Positions 40,404-48,332 of a stretch of 64,000 nucleotides of DNA are shown here, piece by piece. Each line of letters begins with the position of its first letter. The stretch's first letter is position 1. The notes under the pieces were generated by a model. It worked only from the letters and a program-made list of their open reading frames with translations, was not told the DNA's origin and ran no database searches. Location: positions 62,001 through 126,000 of the forward strand of contig JAEYGI010000051.1 of NCBI GenBank assembly GCA_023402395.1, given 5' to 3'. The translations under genes and the position numbers were made by a program. The stretch comes from Bacillota bacterium. GTDB taxonomy: Bacteria; Bacillota; UBA4882; UBA8346.

Positions 40404-41006
40404 ATGGAAAAAGATACCCGGACCCGACTCATCGAAGCCGGACTGACACTTTTCAGCGCCAAAGGCTATGCCGCAGTCTCCATCCGGGAATTGGCCGCCG
40501 AGGCCGAAGTCAACAGCGCCCTGATCAATTACCATTTCGGCGGGAAGGAAGGACTGTACTTCGCGGTCTTCGAGGAACAATTCGGCAAAATCGCCGCCCG
40601 GTTCGAACAGGTGCTTGCTTCTCAAATCGAACCGGCCGAGCGCCTGCAAGGATTTATCCAGGCGCTGATTGCGACCCACCAGTCCAATCCCTATATTCGC
40701 CGGATGATGTTCAGTGAGCTGAGCAATCCCACCCCCATCTTTGAAAAGATCGTCAAAGTTGAGATTGGCCGTATTTATCAATTGGTCGGTAAGACGCTCC
40801 AGGAAGGCATCGACCAAGGCAAATTCCGGAAGAATCTTCATCCCCAGCTGGCCACGGTGGCCATTGCCGGAATGATCAATTTCTATTTTCTGGCCGAACC
40901 GATCATCGACGAACTGCTCCCGGATGCCGGAGATCGCGACCGGGAGTTTCTCGCGACCGCGCTCACAATCTTTTTGGAGGGGATGCAAAATCCGTCCGCT
41001 CATTGA
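40404..41006 (+). CDS. TetR-family regulator, CecR-like
   Basis: 200 aa from the ATG at 40404 with AGGGG upstream. The helix-turn-helix is LIEAGLTLFSAKGYAAVSIRELAAEAEVNSALINYHFGGKEGLYFAVF. The C-terminal ligand domain resembles that of CecR (YbiH). In E. coli CecR controls the ybhGFSR exporter. Here an HlyD protein, two ATPases and a permease of the same kind follow directly, so the relationship is preserved. Confidence 0.92.
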   Translation: MEKDTRTRLIEAGLTLFSAKGYAAVSIRELAAEAEVNSALINYHFGGKEGLYFAVFEEQFGKIAARFEQVLASQIEPAERLQGFIQALIATHQSNPYIRRMMFSELSNPTPIFEKIVKVEIGRIYQLVGKTLQEGIDQGKFRKNLHPQLATVAIAGMINFYFLAEPIIDELLPDAGDRDREFLATALTIFLEGMQNPSAH

Positions 41007-41054
41007 CGCAAGGCAAATGCCGCGCCACACGATTGATTCAAGGAGGTTTCCGCC

Positions 41055-42026
41055 ATGCATCGCAAATTCATCGCTATCGGGGTAATTTTTCTGATTTTGA
41101 TCTCCATTGCCTTCTATAAGCTTTACGGCAACCGGGAAGAAGGGATCAGCGCCACCGGGACGCTGGAGATTACCCGGGTCGACATCACGCCCAAGATCAA
41201 CGGCTATCTCGCCGAATTGAAGGCGGCCGAGGGCGATCCGGTCCTGGCCGGCCAGACCGTGGCCCGGATCGCCCGGCCGGACCTCGACGCCCAGTTGCTC
41301 CGGGACGAAGCCGCGCTGCAACGGGCCGAAGCCCAGCTCCGCGATCTGGTCCAGGGCGCCCGGACCCAGGAACGGAAAGAAGCACAGGCTTCCCTGGAAA
41401 CGGCCCGCTCGGTCCATAGCAAGACCAAGTCCGATTATGACCGCTATTTATCCCTTTACCAGCAAGGCGCCCTCTCCCAACAGCAACTGGACGCCGCCAA
41501 GTCCAGTCTGGACCAGGCCGTGAACGCCCTGGACGCCGCCGAGCAACGGGTCAGCCTGATCGAAGCCGGAACCAGGCCGGAGCAGATCGCCGCCCAGCAA
41601 AAAGAGGTTGAACGCAACCGGGCGATCCTGGAGGCGAGCCGGACCTTGCTGGACGACACCGCCTTGAACAGCCCGATCGCCGGGATCGTCCTTTCCAAGA
41701 ACTTTGAGAACGGAGAATATATCAACCCCGGCTCACCGGTGTTTACCGTCGGCAATCTGAACGATTGCTGGGTGAAGATTTATATTCCCTCGACTCAGTT
41801 GGGCCTGATCAAAGTCGGCCAACCGGCCAAAGTCAGAGTGGACTCGTTTCCGGACCGCGACTTTCAGGGGACCATCAAGGAGATCAGTTCGAAAGCCGAG
41901 TTCACCCCCAGGCAAAGCATAACCCAGCGGGAGCGGGCCAATCTGGTCTTCGCGGTCAAAGTGAAGGTAGCCAACCCGGGGGGCGAGTTGAAACCGGGGA
42001 TGCCAGCGGATGTGATCTTGAAATGA
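41055..42026 (+). CDS. HlyD-family membrane fusion protein, YbhG-like
   Basis: 323 aa after AAGGAGG. A single N-terminal helix (HRKFIAIGVIFLILISIAF) anchors it. A biotinyl-lipoyl-like half (GTLEITRVDITPKINGYLAELKAAEGDPV) is followed by a long coiled-coil hairpin (about 75-190, AEAQLRDLVQGARTQERKEAQASLE) and the second half (LNSPIAGIVLSKNFENGEYINPGSPVFTV). It would link the inner-membrane ABC exporter to the cell envelope. Its stop overlaps the next ATG (ATGA). Confidence 0.93.
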   Translation: MHRKFIAIGVIFLILISIAFYKLYGNREEGISATGTLEITRVDITPKINGYLAELKAAEGDPVLAGQTVARIARPDLDAQLLRDEAALQRAEAQLRDLVQGARTQERKEAQASLETARSVHSKTKSDYDRYLSLYQQGALSQQQLDAAKSSLDQAVNALDAAEQRVSLIEAGTRPEQIAAQQKEVERNRAILEASRTLLDDTALNSPIAGIVLSKNFENGEYINPGSPVFTVGNLNDCWVKIYIPSTQLGLIKVGQPAKVRVDSFPDRDFQGTIKEISSKAEFTPRQSITQRERANLVFAVKVKVANPGGELKPGMPADVILK

Positions 42027-42925
42027 TTACCCTCAAACGCGTCGCCAGAAGGTTTGGAAAGGTCACGGCCGTGGACGGCCTGGATCTGGAAGTGGCCGAG
42101 GGCGAGATCTTCGGGCTGGTCGGTCCCGACGGCGCCGGCAAGACCACCACGATCCGAATGATGCTCGGGATCATCGATCCCAGCGCCGGAGCCATCGAGG
42201 TGCTGGGCGAGCGAAACCTGGAGCGGATCAAGCCCCAGATCGGATACGTGCCGCAGCGGTTCAGCCTGTACGGCGACTTGACCGTCATCGAGAACATCCG
42301 GCTGATGGGAGCGATGTACGGCGCGGCCCGGCGGGAGATCGAGGCTCAGGCCGAAGCCATTCTCGCCTTTACCAATCTGCTGCCGTTTAAAAAGCGGCTG
42401 GCCGACAATCTATCGGGCGGAATGAAACAAAAACTGGCCCTGGCCGCGGGCCTAATGCACCGGCCCCGGCTTTTCTTTCTCGATGAGCCGACCACCGGCG
42501 TCGACCCGGTTTCCCGGCGCGAGTTCTGGCAGATGCTGTATCAATTGAACCAGGAAGGGACCACCGTACTGGTTTCCACTCCATATATGGACGAGGCTGA
42601 ACTCTGCACCCAAGTGGCCTTCATGAACAACGGCCGGATCACCGCTTGCGGCCCGCCGGCCCGGTTGAAACGGGATTATCCGTACCGGCTGCTGGAACTG
42701 GCCGCGCCCAGCAAACAACTGCGCCGGGTCCTGGCGGGCTGTCCGGGGATTCTCGATCTGAACGCCTTCGGCGAAAAGTATCATCTGGTGGTCAACGATC
42801 CGGAACCAACCCGCCTCGCGGTGGAATCCAGGCTGGCCGAGACCGGAATTGAGATCCGGTCGATCCGGGAGATCCCTCCCACCATGGAAGACCTTTTCGT
42901 ACACTTGGCCAACGGGGGAGCTTAG
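42023..42925 (+). CDS. ABC exporter ATPase, first of two
   Basis: 300 aa. Walker A reads GPDGAGKTT (the usual GPNGAGKTT with Asp for Asn), signature LSGGMKQKLALAAGLMHRP, Walker B LFFLDEPTTGVDP, and a C-terminal accessory region. It matches the N-terminal half of the double ATPase YbhF. The start overlaps the HlyD gene stop, and the next ATG follows its stop at once, so four genes are tightly coupled. Confidence 0.94.
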   Translation: MITLKRVARRFGKVTAVDGLDLEVAEGEIFGLVGPDGAGKTTTIRMMLGIIDPSAGAIEVLGERNLERIKPQIGYVPQRFSLYGDLTVIENIRLMGAMYGAARREIEAQAEAILAFTNLLPFKKRLADNLSGGMKQKLALAAGLMHRPRLFFLDEPTTGVDPVSRREFWQMLYQLNQEGTTVLVSTPYMDEAELCTQVAFMNNGRITACGPPARLKRDYPYRLLELAAPSKQLRRVLAGCPGILDLNAFGEKYHLVVNDPEPTRLAVESRLAETGIEIRSIREIPPTMEDLFVHLANGGA

Positions 42926-43834
42926 ATGGACAACGCTGTGGAAATTCACAACCTGACCCGGAAATTCGGCGACTTTACCGCGGTCAACCAAATCAGCCTG
43001 ACGATCCGGTCCGGCAGCATCTACGGCTTTTTGGGGCCGAACGGTTCCGGGAAATCAACCACCATCCGGATGCTCTGCGGCATTCTGGAGCCGACCTCCG
43101 GCGGCGGCCGCATTCTGGGGCTGGATATCGTCAAGGAAGCCGAGGCCATCAAGTCCAAGATCGGCTACATGTCGCAGAAATTCAGCCTCTATGACGATCT
43201 CACGGTCCGGGAGAATCTGGAGTTTTACGCCGGAATGTACAGTCTGCCGAAAGCGGAGAAGTCCGGCCGGATCGATGAAATGATCGCCATGGCCGGCTTG
43301 CGGGGCAGGGAACGGGAGTTCGCCGCCAATCTGTCGGGCGGCTGGAAACAGCGCCTGGCGCTCGGCTGCTCGATCCTGCACGATCCGCCCATCCTCTTTC
43401 TGGATGAACCGACCGGCGGGGTTGATCCGGGATCGCGCCGGATGTTTTGGGATATCATCTATGGCCTGGCCAGCCGGGGCACCACCGTGATGGTGACGAC
43501 CCATTTCATGGACGAGGCCGAACATTGCGACGAGATCGGCTTTATCTTCGAAGGAAACCTGATCGTCTCCGCGCCGCCGGACCGGATTAAAGAGAGCATT
43601 CCCGGGATTTTGTTGGAGATCCCCTCCACCGAGCCGATGGAATTGCTGAAAACCTTGAAAGCACGGCAAATGAACTACATCGACGCCTATGTCTACGGCA
43701 CCGGCCTCCATGTCTTGATCCGGCCCGGGGACCGGGCCGGGTTTGACACCTATGCCCCCCGGGAGATCGTTCCGTCATTGGAGGATGTCTTTGTCTTCTA
43801 TGTCAAACAGGAACGCAAGGAGCTGAGCCTATGA
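42926..43834 (+). CDS. ABC exporter ATPase, second of two
   Basis: 302 aa. Walker A GPNGSGKST, signature LSGGWKQRLALGCSILHDPP, Walker B LFLDEPTGGVDPGSRR and switch His in TTHFMDEAEHCD. It corresponds to the C-terminal half of YbhF, which is a single polypeptide in E. coli. Here the halves are separate genes and probably form a heterodimer. Confidence 0.94.
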   Translation: MDNAVEIHNLTRKFGDFTAVNQISLTIRSGSIYGFLGPNGSGKSTTIRMLCGILEPTSGGGRILGLDIVKEAEAIKSKIGYMSQKFSLYDDLTVRENLEFYAGMYSLPKAEKSGRIDEMIAMAGLRGREREFAANLSGGWKQRLALGCSILHDPPILFLDEPTGGVDPGSRRMFWDIIYGLASRGTTVMVTTHFMDEAEHCDEIGFIFEGNLIVSAPPDRIKESIPGILLEIPSTEPMELLKTLKARQMNYIDAYVYGTGLHVLIRPGDRAGFDTYAPREIVPSLEDVFVFYVKQERKELSL

Positions 43835-44961
43835 ACCGCTTACGCGCGCTGCTCGTGAAAGAATTCATTCAAATGTCCCGGGACCGGCTGACCTTCGCGA
43901 TGATGGTGGCCATTCCCATCGTCCAATTGCTGCTCTTCGGCTATGCCATCAATACCGACGTCAAACACCTGCCGACCGTCGTCTTCGACCAATCGCTGCA
44001 GCAGGACAGCAGGGACCTGCTGTCTTCCTTCACCGGAAGCGGCTATTTCGACATCAAGTATACCGCCGGGGATTATGACCGGGTGACCGAGCTGATCCAG
44101 TCCGGCCGGGCCAAAGTGGGGATCATCATCCCGCCCGATTTCACTCCCAATCTCAAGCACGGCCGGAGCGCCGCGGTTCAAGTGATCGTGGACGCCTCGG
44201 ACCAGATGGCGTCGGGGTCGGCGATTAGCGCCGCCCAACTCATCGGCCAGGTCAAATCGCAGGGAATTCTGATCAGTAAGGTGCAAGCACTGAGCGGTGG
44301 GGGCCGCGTTACCGACTCTCCGGTTGATATCCGGATCCGCCCCTGGTACAATCCGGATTTCGTCACCGCTTACTATATGGTTCCGGGCATTTTGGGGATC
44401 ATTCTGACCATGACCATGGTGATGATCACCGCCATGGCCATCGTCCGGGAGCGGGAACGGGGAACGCTGGAGCAGTTAATCGTTACGCCGATGAAATCGT
44501 CGGAGCTGATGATCGGCAAGATCGTTCCTTACATTCTGGTAGGATACATTCAGATCACCATCGCCCTGATGGTCGGGATCATCGTCTTCGACCTACCGGT
44601 CCGGGGGAGCCTGGGGCTCCTGTATCTGTTAACTTCGTTCTTTATCGTCGCCTCGCTGGCCTTGGGGATTATGATCTCCAACGTGGCCAAGACGCAGATG
44701 CAGGCGATGCAGATGTCGTTCTTCATCTTCCTGCCGAGCATCCTGCTGTCGGGCTTCATGTTTCCGCGCGAGGCGATGCCGGCGGTAATCCAATGGGTCG
44801 GCTATCTGATCCCGCTCTCCTATTATCTGCAGATCCTGCGCGGGATCATCCTCAAGGGAGTCGGCTTCGCCTATCTCTGGTCACAGGTCGCGGCGCTCTT
44901 TGCCTTTATCGTGGCCATCCTGACCTTGAGCATTGTCAGGTTCCAGAAGAAAATCGGCTAA
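43831..44961 (+). CDS. ABC-2 type exporter permease, YbhS/YbhR-like
   Basis: 376 aa. One N-terminal helix follows the short amphipathic LLVKEFIQMSRDRLTFAMM, then a ~130-residue extracytoplasmic domain, then five helices (about 175-370) with the ABC-2 signature IVRERERGTLEQLIVTPMKSSELMIGKIVPYI. The start overlaps the second ATPase (ATGA). The E. coli system has two such permeases; only one is present here, so a homodimer is expected. The substrate is probably a drug or an ion such as sodium, by analogy. Confidence 0.92.
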   Translation: MNRLRALLVKEFIQMSRDRLTFAMMVAIPIVQLLLFGYAINTDVKHLPTVVFDQSLQQDSRDLLSSFTGSGYFDIKYTAGDYDRVTELIQSGRAKVGIIIPPDFTPNLKHGRSAAVQVIVDASDQMASGSAISAAQLIGQVKSQGILISKVQALSGGGRVTDSPVDIRIRPWYNPDFVTAYYMVPGILGIILTMTMVMITAMAIVRERERGTLEQLIVTPMKSSELMIGKIVPYILVGYIQITIALMVGIIVFDLPVRGSLGLLYLLTSFFIVASLALGIMISNVAKTQMQAMQMSFFIFLPSILLSGFMFPREAMPAVIQWVGYLIPLSYYLQILRGIILKGVGFAYLWSQVAALFAFIVAILTLSIVRFQKKIG

Positions 44962-44963
44962 CC

Positions 44964-45010
44964 GGCCTTTTTAACGCGGCCTCCGCTGCCGGGAGCGAGT
45001 AAAAAAGGCC
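44964..45010 (+). terminator. Hairpin following the exporter operon
   Basis: GGCCTTTTT at 44964 pairs with AAAAAGGCC at 45002, just after the permease stop. Further GC-rich hairpins (GCCCGGCGG with CCGCCGGGC, 45050-45073) sit before the facing regulator gene. The T-run lies inside the stem, so the termination strength is unclear. Confidence 0.5.
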
Positions 45011-45078
45011 GCTACCCGCAGGCCGCAAGGCAGACGGCCGCTCTCTTGGCCCGGCGGCGAATCCCGCCGGGCTTATCT

Positions 45079-45441
45079 TTAACTTAATACGCCCGCGATT
45101 GCCTTCAACATTTGGTCGGGATCAAAGGGCTTGGTCAGGAAGTATTTAACCCCAATCTGGCGGGAGGTACGGATCTGTTCCTCACCGCCCAAGGAACTGA
45201 GCATGATAATTCGGGCGGATGGATCCGCGCTTAAAATGCGCCGGGTCGCTTCCATTCCATCCATGACCGGCATCGTGATGTCCATGATAATGACATCCGG
45301 ATGAACTTTGGCCGCCATATCCACTCCTTGCTGGCCGTCCAACGCGGGACCAATTATCTGGAAACCATGCGGTTCCAAGGCGCTCTGAATTGCCTTAAAA
45401 ATGAATTGCGAGTCGTCAACCACCAGAATGCTGCACCCCAT
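45079..45441 (-). CDS. Stand-alone CheY-like receiver protein
   Basis: 120 aa, receiver domain only: SILVVDDSQFIFKAIQSAL, phospho-acceptor D54 in VIIMDITMPVMDGME, IIMLSSLGG and YFLTKPFDPDQML. It resembles the CheY-like regulators of Bacillota chemotaxis. No kinase or flagellar gene is near, but two large chemoreceptors lie elsewhere in the window. It could act in chemotaxis or be an orphan. Confidence 0.9.
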   Translation of the reverse strand: MGCSILVVDDSQFIFKAIQSALEPHGFQIIGPALDGQQGVDMAAKVHPDVIIMDITMPVMDGMEATRRILSADPSARIIMLSSLGGEEQIRTSRQIGVKYFLTKPFDPDQMLKAIAGVLS

Positions 45442-45598
45442 GGCGTCTTATTCCTCCCTAAATTAACGCGTGCTCCAAAGAGTACCTTGCGTTTTCCTAA
45501 AAAACTAATTTTATTATCGGTAATTTTCATAATTTACTGTAGAATGTTTATTTAAACCTATTTTATAAAGGTGGCTTCTTAAAAAATGCCCAAATAAA

Positions 45599-45624
45599 AA
45601 GCTCGGGGATGCTCCCGAGCTTTT
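45599..45624 (-). terminator. Rho-independent terminator of the MFS gene
   Basis: AAGCTCGGG/CCCGAGCTT stem with TTTTTATTT following on the minus strand, about 40 bp after the MFS stop. The plus strand also has a T-run. Confidence 0.88.
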
Positions 45625-45661
45625 GTGGCGATCAGATTAAAAATATTTTAAAGATATTGGG

Positions 45662-46855
45662 TTACGCGCCGGACCGGCCGGCGGGAAGAACTTTTACGCC
45701 GTTCTCCCGGAAGTACGGACTGAACCGGACGGCGCCGTAAAAGACGGCCACCGCCGCGCCGCAAATTCCGGCGGCGATTCCGAAAGCCATTTGAAGCCCG
45801 ATGGCCTCGGCGATCAATCCTCCCATAAAGCTGCCGACGATGGAGCTGAGTCCGTGCTGAATGATGGTGTTCATCACCTGACCCCTGGTGCTCACTTCGG
45901 GCGGGGCGTGATCCTTGATATACCGGCCCAGGCAAAGATAATGAAGGATAAAGGTCAGCCCGTGCAACAGCCAGAAGGGAACGAGCGTCGCCGGAGTCAG
46001 CGACGTGGCATAGAGTAGCCAGCGGCCGACCATGACCAGTCCCGAGATCAGCATGATCCGGACCAGGCCGAACTTTTGATAGATCCAATCGAACCAGATG
46101 ATGAACGGAAATTGGCTGAAGGAGCCGACCATGATCCCGATTCCGATCAAGTCGGCGCCAATCCCCAACCTGGCGCTGTAGATGACGTGGAACGAATAGA
46201 AAAAACCCAGCGTGCAGGAGAGAACAAAGGTATAAGCGTACAAAACGGCCAAACGGCCGTCGTTCAATAGCGTCCGGAAGCCGGCACTTTGCTTTTGGCG
46301 GCCGCATCCGGCCACCGGCGGGATGAAGAAGGTGTTGATAAACGCCGCCAGGCGCAGGAAGAAAAACATTCCGAAGATATAGTAAATGCTCCCGGTGACA
46401 ATCTTGCCGGCCACCGCCGCCATCAAGGCGAAACCGAGCGATCCCACGGTCCGGATGGTGGAAAACTTGAAGTTCCCCCGTTCCGCCAGTTCCCAGGCGA
46501 TGGCGTCGCCCATCGGATGGATCGAATTGCCGCAAAAAGTAAAAAAGGAAGAGGCCGCCAGGATCAGCCAGAATTGGTTTCCGGCCAGCGGAACCAGCCA
46601 AGTGCTGATCCCCGAGGCAAACAGCGCAATCTGGAGAACCTGGTTTTTATTGGCGGCGCGGTCGGCGAGGGAACCCCAAAACGGCTGGGAGATCAGACCC
46701 ACTACCGAACTGATCGCCGCAATCAGTCCGATCTGAGCGTCGCTGAGATTGATGTGGGCATAGTAGAGGCCGATATAGGAGGTATAGCCGGCCCCGCCCA
46801 TGAACAGCAGCGAATAATAGGTGGCGAGCGGAAATAGGGTCGTTCTCCGGTTCAT
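45662..46855 (-). CDS. MFS transporter, LacY/NupG-like (MFS_1_like) group
   Basis: 397 aa from the ATG at 46855 with GGGAGA upstream. Twelve helices. It opens with LFPLATYYSLLFMGGAGYTSYIGLYYAHINLSDAQIGLIAA and carries WGSLADRAANKNQVL (motif A between helices 2 and 3), as in 3-phenylpropionate or sugar-permease-like transporters. No catabolic genes are adjacent, so the substrate is unknown. Confidence 0.88.
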   Translation of the reverse strand: MNRRTTLFPLATYYSLLFMGGAGYTSYIGLYYAHINLSDAQIGLIAAISSVVGLISQPFWGSLADRAANKNQVLQIALFASGISTWLVPLAGNQFWLILAASSFFTFCGNSIHPMGDAIAWELAERGNFKFSTIRTVGSLGFALMAAVAGKIVTGSIYYIFGMFFFLRLAAFINTFFIPPVAGCGRQKQSAGFRTLLNDGRLAVLYAYTFVLSCTLGFFYSFHVIYSARLGIGADLIGIGIMVGSFSQFPFIIWFDWIYQKFGLVRIMLISGLVMVGRWLLYATSLTPATLVPFWLLHGLTFILHYLCLGRYIKDHAPPEVSTRGQVMNTIIQHGLSSIVGSFMGGLIAEAIGLQMAFGIAAGICGAAVAVFYGAVRFSPYFRENGVKVLPAGRSGA

Positions 46856-46884
46856 GAGGCATTCTCCCAAGGCGGTGATAATAA

Positions 46885-46964
46885 GGATGAAGTAAATTTC
46901 TAATTAAAATTTGCATTCTTTAAAGCCGAATGCAAATGGCCTCAAATTGGAATTTACTTCATCC
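46885..46964. repeat. Nested hairpin element, copy 3 (single hairpin form)
   Basis: GGATGAAGTAAATT at 46885 and its complement at 46951 surround TTTGCATTC-TTTAAAGCC-GAATGCAAA. Stems and loop match the B hairpin of copies 1 and 2; the A hairpin is missing. It lies just upstream of the MFS gene. Confidence 0.88.
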
Positions 46965-47048
46965 ACGCCGAACCGCTTTCGCGACTATGTATGATTATAG
47001 CACAATACCCAATCCCTGTAATAAAATCCGCCATTTTGTTCATTTGGT

Positions 47049-47384
47049 TTTCATATTCGTCCGCAACCCCGCTGACGGCTCCCATGACTGCGGGACTCAG
47101 TGCCGGAGCTACGGCGCTTCTTGCCGGAGCAACGGCATTCACTGCCGAAGTAACGGCATCGATCGCCAAAGCAACGGCATCGATCGCCGGAACTACGGCA
47201 CTCGTTGCCGTAATTGCGGCATTCAATGCCGGAGCAACGGCACTCGATGCCGGGCTAACGGCACCCCTTGCCAAAGCAACGGCATCAATTGCCGCAACTA
47301 TGGCATTCATCCCCCTAGATGCGGCATTCATCGCCGGTCAATTTTGGGTCATCCCCATAACTGCGGCAGCGAATGCCGGTCAAT
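47049..47384. repeat. 21-bp tandem array 3 (16 units)
   Basis: Sixteen units of exactly 21 bp, consensus CGGCATTCATTGCCGGAGCAA, with no indels. Each unit contains a small dyad, GCCG...CGGC across unit borders. Two plus-strand frames and one minus-strand frame are open, as Ala-rich or CRSNGIH-type heptads, without ribosome sites. The bases after the last unit (TTTCAGTAACTGAATG) match the core of array 2. It occupies the gap between the MFS gene and the toxin gene. Confidence 0.9.
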
Positions 47385-47525
47385 TTTCAGTAACTGAATG
47401 AGTAAGGGGAACCCTCCCCCGTCAATGGTTTGGAAACGAAACTGCCATGGCGTCGAGCGCCGTTTCATCTTCCGGAAAGGGCCGTGCGATTTTGGTCCCG
47501 ATGAAACCTGCTTCCAAATTCAAAA

Positions 47526-47554
47526 GGCCGGTCTGAGTGCTTCTCAAACCGGCC
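47526..47554 (-). terminator. Terminator of the toxin-antitoxin unit
   Basis: GGCCGGTTTGAG/CTCAGACCGGCC (minus strand, one wobble) with a five-base loop and TTTTG, about 30 bp after the toxin stop. Confidence 0.85.
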
Positions 47555-47585
47555 CCTTTGTTTTAATGAAAACCGCATTCAAAAA

Positions 47586-47900
47586 TCATAACCAATGAAT
47601 CCAATCCCGCCTGCCGTAAAGGATTCTTACCACCGTCACCGTTTGCTCCCGTTCCGAAACGAGATAAAAAACGAGGTAATTGTCGATGGGGATTTTCCGA
47701 AAGCCTTGAGCGGCCAAATGTTCATCGGCGACCAAATTGTGCCGCAAGGGGAACCGGGCCAAACTCATCACAGCCGTTTTAATCTTTTTCACCAACGTTT
47801 GGGCGGCCGACGGCTCCCGACGCTCCTGGGCGAGATACGAAGCGATGTCCTTAAGGTCTTGCATGGCGCTTTGGGTCAGCCACACCCGATAGTCTTCCAC
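47586..47900 (-). CDS. RelE/ParE-family toxin
   Basis: 104 aa, the usual length. Features: YRVWLTQSAMQDLKDIASYLAQE, PLRHNLVADEHLAAQGFRKIPIDNYLVFYLV and VTVVRILYGRRDW, the ParE/RelE fold with C-terminal RILYxRRD. The gene directly abuts the antitoxin gene stop. RelE members cut ribosome-bound mRNA, ParE members block gyrase. The LYGRRDW ending is compatible with either. Confidence 0.92.
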   Translation of the reverse strand: MEDYRVWLTQSAMQDLKDIASYLAQERREPSAAQTLVKKIKTAVMSLARFPLRHNLVADEHLAAQGFRKIPIDNYLVFYLVSEREQTVTVVRILYGRRDWIHWL

Positions 47901-48161
47901 TTACTCAAGCCCTTTGTCAACCGCTTCGAACGCCTCCGCCGCCGGAGTCAAACATTTCCGCCGCAGGTCATCGAGGCCTTCGTCCAGCAGTTTATAAAGT
48001 TCAAGCCGGCCCGTAAGCCGTTCAAAGGTCTCAATGCTCATCACCGCCAGATCGCCTTGGCCGTTTTTGGTGATATACACCGGCTCGGAATACTTGTGGC
48101 AAAACTCTGAAATCTCGTTATATTTATTTCGCAAATCCGCGCTTGGCCGAATCGACGGCAT
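47901..48161 (-). CDS. Phd/YefM-type antitoxin
   Basis: 86 aa from the ATG at 48161 with GGAGG nine bases upstream. The DNA-binding N-terminal fold reads IRPSADLRNKYNEISEFCHKYSEPVYITKNGQGDLAVMSIETFE. The C-terminal tail (LYKLLDEGLDDLRRKCLTPAAEAFEAVDKG) would wrap the toxin. It precedes the toxin gene, the normal order. Confidence 0.92.
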   Translation of the reverse strand: MPSIRPSADLRNKYNEISEFCHKYSEPVYITKNGQGDLAVMSIETFERLTGRLELYKLLDEGLDDLRRKCLTPAAEAFEAVDKGLE

Positions 48162-48196
48162 CAAAAAGCACCTCCAGCATCAATATATTCATATCT

Positions 48197-48212
48197 TATC
48201 AAAATATTGATA
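48197..48212. promoter_or_regulatory. Inverted-repeat operator of the toxin-antitoxin unit
   Basis: TATCAA-AATA-TTGATA, about 35 bp upstream of the antitoxin start in an AT-rich promoter region, with a further ATCAATAT half-site alongside. Autorepression by the antitoxin complex is usual. Confidence 0.6.
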
Positions 48213-48276
48213 TAAGGTCAAATACCCGAAAGCCTCCCATCGGGATTTCCCCAGCCGCTCCCGGCTCAAATAATAA

Positions 48277-48298
48277 AAGGGGGCCATCCCGCCCCCTT
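48277..48298 (-). terminator. Terminator of the nucleotidyltransferase gene
   Basis: AAGGGGGC/GCCCCCTT stem with a six-base loop and TTATTATTT on the minus strand, about 35 bp after the stop. Confidence 0.85.
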
Positions 48299-48332
48299 GC
48301 TTTCAACTCAAACTGCCTTTCGGATTCAAACG

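Noticed and set aside
46991..47401. Ala-rich 136-codon protein over array 3
   Set aside because: It is a direct translation of a 21-bp repeat. Other frames are equally open and there is no good ribosome site.
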